Assembly (NCBI GenBank): GCA_030152405.1
Contig: JASLJL010000262.1
Span: forward strand, 1-7,202
Direction: 5' to 3'
DNA: 7,202 nucleotides
Origin: Gordonia sp. (in: high G+C Gram-positive bacteria)
Lineage (GTDB): Bacteria > Actinomycetota > Actinomycetes > Mycobacteriales > Mycobacteriaceae
Shown: piece by piece, positions 1 through 5,066 of the stretch
How the letters are laid out: each line of letters opens with the position of its first letter
How positions within the stretch are numbered: position 1 is the first letter of the stretch
Notes under the pieces: model-generated
The model's database searches: none
Seen by the model: the letters and a program-made list of their open reading frames with translations, nothing else
Told to the model about the DNA's origin: nothing
Translations under genes and position numbers: made by a program

Positions 1-64
1 TCAGCGACGTCGCTGCGGCGACGCCGATCCCCAGGGCGGACAGCAGTCGGGATGGTCGGCGCAT
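1..64 (-). CDS. N-terminus of a probable exported or membrane-anchored protein (partial)
   Basis: Only 21 codons are visible before the gene leaves the window. The reading starts MRRPSRLLSALG and continues into an Ala/Val/Leu-rich run. This is a basic n-region followed by a hydrophobic h-region, as in a Sec signal peptide or membrane anchor. The paired Arg lacks the rest of a Tat motif. The ATG is preceded by GAGGAA with a 6-base gap, which supports this start. The frame stays open upstream to a GTG at 124-122, which would add about 20 mostly acidic and polar residues and make the hydrophobic run an internal anchor; that GTG has no clear ribosome binding site. The gene is divergent from the SDR gene. 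No function can be assigned from this fragment, and no lipobox is visible in the part present. Confidence 0.5.
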   Translation of the reverse strand, partial: MRRPSRLLSALGIGVAAATSL

Positions 65-70
65 TGGCGA

Positions 71-76
71 TTCCTC
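71..76 (-). promoter_or_regulatory. Shine-Dalgarno sequence of the leftmost minus-strand gene
   Basis: The minus strand reads GAGGAA, six bases before the ATG at 64-62. It favours that ATG over the in-frame GTG at 124-122. Confidence 0.5.
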
Positions 77-91
77 AGTCGATACGGCGAT

Positions 92-173
92 GGTCTCTTC
101 GTCCTTCTTACCGGTCTCGTCCACCGATCGTGGGATCTATCGACGAAGTCGTGGTAACCATCGGGTCTCGTCC
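92..173. repeat. Short direct repeats (GGTCTC core) in a divergent promoter region
   Basis: GGTCTCGTCC occurs at 113-122 and again at 164-173. A third, looser copy (GGTCTCTTCGTCC) begins at 92. The cores at 92 and 113 are 21 bases apart, about two helical turns; the third is 51 bases further on. They lie in the 207-base gap between the leftmost minus-strand gene and the SDR gene, so they could be regulator half-sites. They could equally be chance in GC-rich DNA. Nothing else in this gap is gene-like. Confidence 0.3.
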
Positions 174-259
174 GTCGGGCGAGCATGACGCGTTTCGGCG
201 TGGCTGCGGCACCTGCCCGAGCGCGTGCGAGCGGCCCGATCGCGTCACCGACGTTGCGG

Positions 260-265
260 TAGATT
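260..265 (+). promoter_or_regulatory. -10 box (TAGATT) for a leaderless SDR transcript
   Basis: TAGATT fits the actinobacterial TANNNT -10 consensus and lies exactly at -12 to -7 if the A of the ATG at 272 is the transcription start. No Shine-Dalgarno sequence precedes that ATG, as expected for a leaderless mRNA. The TAG is also an in-frame stop, so no longer version of the protein is possible. No convincing -35 box is visible. Confidence 0.5.
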
Positions 266-271
266 CGCGCC

Positions 272-1009
272 ATGACGCGCGAGAAGATCATCATCACCGG
301 CGCCAGTTCCGGACTCGGCGAGGGCATGGCGCGGGAGTTCGCATCGCGCGGACGCACGCTCGGTCTCGCCGCTCGTCGACTCGATCGTCTCGAAGCACTC
401 GCCGCCGAACTGACGTCTGCGCCGACGGTGGCCGTCGCTCGACTCGACGTGACCGACACCGCCGCCGTGCGCAGCGCCTTCCGGGCCCTCGCCGATGAGA
501 TGGGCGGCGTCGACCGCGTGATCGTCAACGCGGGACTCGGCAAGGGCGCCCCGATCGGCACGGGGAAGGCCGCGGCGAACATCGAGACCGTCCAGACCAA
601 CCTCGTCGGCGCGCTCGCCCAGATCGAAGCTGCCCTGGAGATCTTCCGTGAGCAGAACAGCGGTCACCTCGTGCTGGTCAGCTCAATGAGCGCCGTCCGC
701 GGACTGCCCAAGGCGCAGGCAGCGTACTCAGCGTCGAAAGCCGGACTCGCAACGCTCGGACAGGGGTTGCAGGCGGAGCTCGCAGGCACTCCGATCGTGG
801 TGAGCGTGCTGTTGCCGGGCTACATCTCGACCGACATCAACCGCGGCGTCAAGACGTCCATGATGACCGATTTGGACTCCGGCGTCGCCTCGATGGTGAA
901 GGCGATCGAGGCCGAACGCGCCCGCGCCGCGGTGCCGGGGCTCCCGTGGACCCCCATCTCGTGGGCGCTGAGGCTGCTGCCCGATGTGATCACCGCGCGC
1001 ATGATCTGA
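272..1009 (+). CDS. SDR family NAD(P)-dependent oxidoreductase (Rv0945-like)
   Basis: A 245-residue classical short-chain dehydrogenase/reductase, the normal length for a single Rossmann domain. The cofactor motif TGASSGLG is at residues 9-16. Arg35-Arg36 at the end of the second strand suggest NADP(H) rather than NAD(H). Asp59-Val60 should contact the adenine, NAG is at 86-88, and the structural Asn is Asn110. The catalytic YxxxK is Tyr152/Lys156, with the catalytic Ser in the SS pair at 137-138. A PG motif follows at 182-183. The Ser138-to-Tyr spacing is 14 rather than the usual 13; my memory of Rv0945 has the same spacing, so it is probably a subfamily trait. There is no signal peptide, so it should be cytosolic. 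The substrate is unknown. It sits 43 bases before pgi on the same strand, but pgi has its own promoter-like box. Confidence 0.93.
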   Translation: MTREKIIITGASSGLGEGMAREFASRGRTLGLAARRLDRLEALAAELTSAPTVAVARLDVTDTAAVRSAFRALADEMGGVDRVIVNAGLGKGAPIGTGKAAANIETVQTNLVGALAQIEAALEIFREQNSGHLVLVSSMSAVRGLPKAQAAYSASKAGLATLGQGLQAELAGTPIVVSVLLPGYISTDINRGVKTSMMTDLDSGVASMVKAIEAERARAAVPGLPWTPISWALRLLPDVITARMI

Positions 1010-1020
1010 CGGCGGTCAGA
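1005..1020. repeat. 6-bp dyad overlapping the SDR stop codon, upstream of pgi
   Basis: TCTGAC and GTCAGA form a perfect inverted repeat around a GGCG centre. It covers the SDR stop codon and lies about -48 to -33 from the presumed pgi start, next to where a -35 box would be. It could be a weak hairpin or an operator half-site pair. It is short for a terminator and has no T tract. Confidence 0.25.
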
Positions 1021-1040
1021 CGTGTCACAGCGCGACCGCA

Positions 1041-1046
1041 TAGGCT
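1041..1046 (+). promoter_or_regulatory. -10 box (TAGGCT) for a leaderless pgi transcript
   Basis: TAGGCT lies exactly at -12 to -7 from the pgi ATG at 1053, the arrangement also seen before the SDR gene. No Shine-Dalgarno sequence is present. The TAG is an in-frame stop, which makes the ATG at 1053 the first possible start. pgi can therefore be transcribed independently of the SDR gene. Confidence 0.5.
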
Positions 1047-1052
1047 GATGGC

Positions 1053-2741
1053 ATGTTGGGCCGCGTCAATGGACACCCTGAGAATGGTGATGATCTCGAC
1101 ATCACCGCAACCGTGTCGTGGCATGCTCTCGCCGCGCATCAGCAGCACGTGTATTCGATGCATCTGCGAGAACTGTTCGCGATGGATCCCGACCGCGGGA
1201 CGTCGTTCGTCGTCGACGTGGGGGACCCCCACATCGACTACTCGAAGAACCTCGTCACCGCCGAGACGATCGAACTGCTCGCGAGCCTGGCCCGAGAGGC
1301 CGGACTCGAGGAGAAGCGCGACGAGATGTACGCAGGCGCGCACATCAACACCTCGGAGGATCGCCCGGCGCTGCACATGGCTCTGCGGCTCCCGCGTGAT
1401 GCCGACCTCGTCGTCGACGGCCAGGACGTGGTCGCCGACGTCCACGAGGTGCTCGACGCGATGGGCGATTTCAGCGACCGCGTGCGGGACGGCTCCTGGG
1501 TCGGCCACACCGGGCTGCCGATCACCGACATCGTCAACATCGGGATCGGCGGCAGCGACCTCGGCCCGGCGATGGCGTACCAGGCTCTCCGCCACGACCG
1601 TCACGAGCGGCTGTCCTGTCACTTCGTGTCGAACATCGATCCGTCGAACCTGGTCTCGGTGCTCGACCACTGCGATCCGGCGACCACGCTGTTCATCGTC
1701 GCGTCCAAGACCTTCACCACGCTGGAGACGATCACGAACGCGGTGAGCGCTCGTCGCTGGCTGCTCGGGGCGTTCGACGGTGACGAGTCGGCCGTCGCCA
1801 AGCACTTCGTCGCGGTGAGCACGAACGCCGACGAAGTGGAGAGGTTCGGCATCGACACGGCCAACATGTTCGGCTTCTGGAGCTGGGTCGGCGGCCGGTA
1901 CTCGTTGGACGCGGCCATCGGCCTCTCTCTGATGATCTCGATCGGGCGGCGCCGATTCGACGAGTTCCTCGACGGCTTCCACCAGGTCGACGAGCACTTC
2001 CGAACTGCTCCGCTGGAACAGAACGCACCGGCACTGCTCGGGCTCATCGGCCTCTGGTACTCGAACTTCTGGGGTGCGCAGACCAAGGCCGTCATGCCGT
2101 ACGCCGACGACCTCGCGCGGTTTCCGGCCTACCTGCAGCAGTTGACCATGGAGTCGAACGGCAAGTCGGTGACGAGTACCGGTCGTCAGGTCACCTCGTC
2201 GACCGGGACCATCTACTGGGGTGAACCCGGAACCAACGGCCAGCACGCCTTCTACCAGTTGCTGCACCAGGGGACGTGGCTCATCCCGGCCGACTTCATC
2301 GGTTTCGCGATCCCCACCGACGATCGTGAGACCGTCGACGGCGGATCCATGCACGACGTCCTGATGAGCAACTTCTTCGCACAGACCGAAGTGCTCGCGT
2401 TCGGGAAGACGGCCGAGGACATCGCGGCGGAGGGGGTGCCGCCCGCGCTCGTCCCGCACAAGGTGATGCCGGGGAACCGGCCGACGACCTCGATCCTCGC
2501 ACCGCAGATCACGCCCGCGGTGCTGGGACAGCTGATCGCGCTGTACGAGCACGAGACCTTCGTCAAGGCGATGATCTGGGGCGTCAACCCGTTCGACCAG
2601 TGGGGAGTGGAACTCGGCAAGGAGAAGGCCAGCGCGTTGCTCGGCGTCGTCTCGCAGGCCGATTCGCCCGCGCCGCAGGGCGACTCGTCGACCGACGCAC
2701 TCGTCCGCTGGTATCGATCGCACCGGGGACGTCGGGGCTGA
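1053..2741 (+). CDS. pgi: Glucose-6-phosphate isomerase
   Basis: A 562-residue cytosolic enzyme interconverting glucose 6-phosphate and fructose 6-phosphate in glycolysis and gluconeogenesis. It has the full length of the bacterial PGI family. It opens with the family-like DITAT at residues 16-20. The sugar-phosphate pocket is visible as [11 protein letters not shown] (162-172) and ASKTFTT (217-223, Lys219). The two classic signatures are intact: WVGGRYSL (278-285, Arg282) and [13 protein letters not shown] (511-523). Catalytic residues by family alignment are Glu367 in MESNGK, His398 in NGQHAF and Lys523. The protein continues 39 residues past Lys523 and ends in a basic tail. It is convergent with the chorismate mutase gene, with 42 bases between the two stops and a strong hairpin in that gap. 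In M. tuberculosis pgi lies on the opposite strand to the SDR gene, so its orientation here is different. Confidence 0.98.
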   Translation: MLGRVNGHPENGDDLDITATVSWHALAAHQQHVYSMHLRELFAMDPDRGTSFVVDVGDPHIDYSKNLVTAETIELLASLAREAGLEEKRDEMYAGAHINTSEDRPALHMALRLPRDADLVVDGQDVVADVHEVLDAMGDFSDRVRDGSWVGHTGLPITDIVNIGIGGSDLGPAMAYQALRHDRHERLSCHFVSNIDPSNLVSVLDHCDPATTLFIVASKTFTTLETITNAVSARRWLLGAFDGDESAVAKHFVAVSTNADEVERFGIDTANMFGFWSWVGGRYSLDAAIGLSLMISIGRRRFDEFLDGFHQVDEHFRTAPLEQNAPALLGLIGLWYSNFWGAQTKAVMPYADDLARFPAYLQQLTMESNGKSVTSTGRQVTSSTGTIYWGEPGTNGQHAFYQLLHQGTWLIPADFIGFAIPTDDRETVDGGSMHDVLMSNFFAQTEVLAFGKTAEDIAAEGVPPALVPHKVMPGNRPTTSILAPQITPAVLGQLIALYEHETFVKAMIWGVNPFDQWGVELGKEKASALLGVVSQADSPAPQGDSSTDALVRWYRSHRGRRG

Positions 2742-2750
2742 CCTCGAGCT

Positions 2751-2782
2751 CGGGTGGCGTCCGCGGAGTGCGGACGCGCCCG
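2751..2782. terminator. Hairpin terminator between convergent pgi and chorismate mutase genes
   Basis: GCGTCCGC (2757-2764) pairs perfectly with GCGGACGC (2770-2777) around a GGAGT loop. After a small internal loop, CGGG (2751-2754) pairs with CCCG (2779-2782), giving about 12 GC-rich pairs. It nearly fills the 42-base gap between the two stop codons and ends one base before the chorismate mutase stop. The symmetry lets it serve both strands. No T tract follows on either side, which is common for actinobacterial terminators. Confidence 0.7.
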
Positions 2783-2783
2783 A

Positions 2784-3128
2784 TCAGCGGCCGAGCGGAC
2801 CTCGGCCGAGACGCAGAAGCAGCATGGCGAGGGTGTGCCCCTCGGACCCGAGCGCCGAGAAGCGGTCGAGGACCTTGACCTCACGGCTGTGCACCAGGCG
2901 CGGGCCGCCGGTGGCCATCCGGTGAGCGCCGATCTTCTTCGAGACGGCGCTGCGCCGCTGGATGGCTGCCAGGATGATCGCGTCCATTCGGTCGATCTCC
3001 AGACGCAGCGCATCGATGTCGTCCGGCAGATCGGCGACGTCGGTGCTCAGACCCTCGACGCCCAGGTCCTTCGCAGGCTGGTCCTTGGCAGGTTCGGTTG
3101 GCTCGCTCACGTTTGACGATCTTGCCAC
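2784..3128 (-). CDS. Chorismate mutase, AroQ-delta type
   Basis: A 114-residue all-helical enzyme converting chorismate to prephenate, the first committed step to Phe and Tyr. It matches the M. tuberculosis enzyme Rv0948c closely in the core. Arg42, Arg59 and Arg70 align with active-site Arg18, Arg35 and Arg46 of the 90-residue MtCM numbering, and Arg82-Glu83 with Arg58-Glu59. The first 35 or so residues are a poorly conserved, probably disordered tail. The C-terminus RLGRGPLGR resembles the tail through which MtCM docks on and is activated by the DAHP synthase AroG, so such a complex is likely here; AroG is not in the window. The positions of MtCM Thr52 and Arg87 are both Pro (Pro76, Pro111). 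The GTG at 3128 was chosen because GAGGAG precedes it by 8 bases; a second in-frame GTG at 3110 lacks a good site. No signal peptide, so it is cytosolic and not the secreted AroQ-gamma type. Confidence 0.95.
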   Translation of the reverse strand: MARSSNVSEPTEPAKDQPAKDLGVEGLSTDVADLPDDIDALRLEIDRMDAIILAAIQRRSAVSKKIGAHRMATGGPRLVHSREVKVLDRFSALGSEGHTLAMLLLRLGRGPLGR

Positions 3129-3136
3129 GCAGTCGT

Positions 3137-3142
3137 CTCCTC
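3137..3142 (-). promoter_or_regulatory. Shine-Dalgarno sequence of the chorismate mutase gene
   Basis: The minus strand reads GAGGAG with 8 bases to the GTG at 3128-3126. This near-ideal site decides the start in favour of that GTG over the one 18 bases downstream. Confidence 0.65.
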
Positions 3143-3152
3143 GTGTTCCGCG

Positions 3153-3176
3153 GTCGGCGAACGCGTGTCCGCCGAC
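3153..3176. repeat. 7-bp inverted repeat between divergent chorismate mutase and membrane protein genes
   Basis: GTCGGCG (3153-3159) and CGCCGAC (3170-3176) are perfect inverted arms with a 10-base spacer. Their centres are 17 bases apart. The repeat spans about -57 to -34 of the membrane protein gene and lies upstream of the chorismate mutase ribosome binding site, so one regulator could act on both genes. It may also be chance in GC-rich DNA. Confidence 0.3.
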
Positions 3177-3197
3177 GGACCCCCGGCCCGGATGCGC

Positions 3198-3203
3198 GAC
3201 AAT
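3198..3203 (+). promoter_or_regulatory. -10-like box (GACAAT) for the membrane protein gene
   Basis: GACAAT differs from the strong -10 TACAAT by one base and lies exactly at -12 to -7 from the ATG at 3210. This is the same geometry as the SDR and pgi genes and is the main reason for choosing that ATG over those at 3192 and 3165. The first T of TANNNT is missing, so confidence is lower. Confidence 0.4.
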
Positions 3204-3209
3204 GCAGGC

Positions 3210-5021
3210 ATGCTTGACGCTCGGAAGATCACCGCCGTCGCGGCCGCGCTCGTCGTGGCGCAGACGATCGTGCGCGCATGGCTCGTCATTCGCGGCGACT
3301 TCTATTGGGACGACCTGATCTTGATCAGCCAGGCGTCCACCCACAACGTGTTGAGCTGGGACTATCTCGGACAGAGTCACGACGGTCACCTCATGCCCGC
3401 CGCGTATCTCGTGGCGGGTCTCTCGACGATCGTCGCACCGGTCCAGTGGTGGCTGCCCGCGGCGACGTTGGTGATCATGCAGCTGATCGCGTCGCTCGCC
3501 GTGTGGCGTGCGGTGCGGGCGATCGCTCCGAACGCGCGTGGAGGCGCGCTCGCCGCGTTCGCGTTCTACTTGTTCGTCCCGATGACGGTGACCTCGTACG
3601 TGTGGTGGGCCGCGGGTCTCAACACGCTGCCGTTCCAGGCCGCGCTCGCCTATGTGGTCGGCAGCGCGGTGATCCTGGTGCGCGACGACCCGACCGGACC
3701 TCGTCGCACTCGGCTGCTGGCGACGTCGGTCGCGGCGTTCGTCGTCGGGCTGCTGTTCTTCGAGAAGTCGTTGGTGATCCTCCCGGTCGCGTTCGTCGTG
3801 GCGGCCCTCGCCGCGCGGACCGGCCGCCGCACCGAGGACTACCGGTCGTCGCCGCTGACGGTGGCGTTCACCCGGGCACGCTCGCTCTGGGCGGCGATGG
3901 GCGTCGTCTTCGTCGCATGGGGAGTCCTGTTCTTCGCCACCTCGACGATCGGGGCCGGACAGCATTCGATGTCCCAGACCCTGCACCTGGTGTGGCGAAG
4001 TGTGAACAACGCGATCGTGCCGTCGTTCGCGGGCGGACCGTGGGTGTGGGAGCGGTGGACGCCGTCGCCGCCGATGGGCTTCGCGCCGCTCTGGATGATC
4101 GTCGCGGGCTGGGCGGTCCTCGCCGTGCTCGTGATCGTCACCGTTCGTGCCAAGCGGGGCGCCGCGGCGGTGTGGGTGTTCGCCGCCGGGTACGCCGTCG
4201 TCGCGCAGTTCCCGGTGATGTGGTCGCGATCGAGCGAGAACACCGCTCTGGAGCTCGCACAGACGCTGCGCTACCTGCCCGACACCGCGCTGGTCTTCGC
4301 TCTCGCCTTCGCGCTGATCGCGGCGGCGCCCGCTGCGGGCGGCTCACACGCCGCCCAGGCTGCGCCCGACCGTCGACTCTCGATCGCAGGAGCAGTCGCC
4401 TCCGCGGTGCTCCTGCTGTCGGCGTTGATCGGAACCACGTCGTTCTCACAGTCGTGGACGGACGACCCGACCGGCGACTACCTCGCCAACGCTCGTCAGG
4501 CGATGAAGGACAACGCCGGGCGCGTGATGTTCGATCAGGCTCTCCCACTCGAGGTGCTGCTGCCCGTCGCCTACCCGGACAACCAGATCAGTCACGTGTT
4601 CGGGCGTCTGCGCGAGCGGCCCGACTTCGGCTCGTACACCGACCGCCTCGTCGTCCTCGACCCGAACGGCCGGGCGACGGCAGGGGGCGTCACGAAGGCC
4701 CGGAGCATCAGGCCGAGCCGCGGCAGCTGCCGGGCGCCCGGCATCGACGGTCCGCAGCGACTGCGCTTGGACGGTCCCCTGATCGACGTCCAGTGGACGA
4801 TCCAGTTGAGCTACTGCGCGAACATCGGCGGCGAGATGGAGCTGAGGCTCGACGGCGGCGATCCGGTGCGCGTGAGCGTCGAACCCGGCCTGCACATCGT
4901 CTACGTCCAGTTGAACGGGCACGGCGACGGACTGCAGATCCGGCCCGTCACCCCGGGACTGCGGCTGCACACCGGCGAGGGACGCGTGGGAACACCGGTG
5001 ATGGCGGGCCTCGCCCCCTGA
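3210..5021 (+). CDS. Polytopic membrane protein, possible GT-C type glycosyltransferase
   Basis: 603 residues, not recognised as a named family. Hydrophobic segments at roughly 7-24, 82-103, 112-131, 137-156, 168-184, 186-202, 226-244, 291-312, 317-334, 357-374 and 390-410 give about 11 helices. Arg-rich loops follow the even-numbered helices, which fits a cytoplasmic N-terminus. A further hydrophobic stretch at 62-78 may be re-entrant. The first outer loop carries Asp34-Asp35 (FYWDDLIL) and HDGHLMP at 58-64, as expected for lipid-phosphate-sugar-dependent GT-C enzymes, whose catalytic acid lies there. After the last helix, residues 411-603 should be extracytoplasmic. The end part looks strand-rich, with Cys507 and Cys536 that could form a disulfide, and may bind carbohydrate. 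The glycosyltransferase role is inference; another envelope function is possible. It lies between genes that are adjacent in M. tuberculosis, with its own promoter-like box. Starts at 3192 and 3165 are possible alternatives. Confidence 0.85.
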   Translation: MLDARKITAVAAALVVAQTIVRAWLVIRGDFYWDDLILISQASTHNVLSWDYLGQSHDGHLMPAAYLVAGLSTIVAPVQWWLPAATLVIMQLIASLAVWRAVRAIAPNARGGALAAFAFYLFVPMTVTSYVWWAAGLNTLPFQAALAYVVGSAVILVRDDPTGPRRTRLLATSVAAFVVGLLFFEKSLVILPVAFVVAALAARTGRRTEDYRSSPLTVAFTRARSLWAAMGVVFVAWGVLFFATSTIGAGQHSMSQTLHLVWRSVNNAIVPSFAGGPWVWERWTPSPPMGFAPLWMIVAGWAVLAVLVIVTVRAKRGAAAVWVFAAGYAVVAQFPVMWSRSSENTALELAQTLRYLPDTALVFALAFALIAAAPAAGGSHAAQAAPDRRLSIAGAVASAVLLLSALIGTTSFSQSWTDDPTGDYLANARQAMKDNAGRVMFDQALPLEVLLPVAYPDNQISHVFGRLRERPDFGSYTDRLVVLDPNGRATAGGVTKARSIRPSRGSCRAPGIDGPQRLRLDGPLIDVQWTIQLSYCANIGGEMELRLDGGDPVRVSVEPGLHIVYVQLNGHGDGLQIRPVTPGLRLHTGEGRVGTPVMAGLAP

Positions 5022-5035
5022 GGCGTCCTCTCCGC

Positions 5036-5057
5036 TGTCGTAGGGCGAAGGTAGCCT
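5036..5057 (+). promoter_or_regulatory. PafBC-type (RecA-independent) DNA-damage promoter of uvrD1
   Basis: TGTCG at 5036-5040 is followed after exactly 11 bases by TAGCCT at 5052-5057. This matches the core and spacing of the mycobacterial RecA-NDp motif, tTGTCRgtg-N8-TANNNT, recognised in PafBC-controlled DNA repair genes. The less conserved flanks match partly (c before TGTC; TAG in place of GTG). Transcription would start near 5064, leaving a leader of about 3 bases before the ATG at 5067. Induction by DNA damage is inferred from the motif and suits a repair helicase. Confidence 0.55.
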
Positions 5058-5066
5058 GACAGGGCG

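Noticed and set aside
185..262. 25-codon frame before the SDR gene as a possible leader peptide
   Set aside because: No ribosome binding site or suitably placed -10 box; the Ala/Arg-rich content is typical of noise; it would lie upstream of the inferred leaderless transcription start.
1023..1046. TGTCA upstream of the pgi -10 box as a second PafBC promoter
   Set aside because: The gap between TGTCA and TAGGCT is 13 bases, not 11, and pgi is not a repair gene.
990..2723. Open minus-strand frame of 577 codons opposite pgi
   Set aside because: It is the antisense shadow of pgi: rich in Arg, His and Val, no family motif, and pgi is unmistakable in the other frame. Long antisense frames are normal in GC-rich DNA.
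2784..3986. Extended 400-codon version of the chorismate mutase frame
   Set aside because: The extra N-terminal part is the low-complexity antisense of the membrane protein. The family is about 90-115 residues, and the GTG at 3128 has a good ribosome binding site.
5008..5024. GCCTC/GAGGC hairpin over the stop codon of the membrane protein gene as a terminator
   Set aside because: Only five pairs with a seven-base loop and no T tract; stems of this size are expected by chance in this composition.
3278..5059. Open plus-strand frame of 593 codons inside the membrane protein gene
   Set aside because: The product is an Arg/Gly/Pro-rich run with no domain, in another frame of a gene with clear membrane helices. 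Its end would also run through the uvrD1 promoter.
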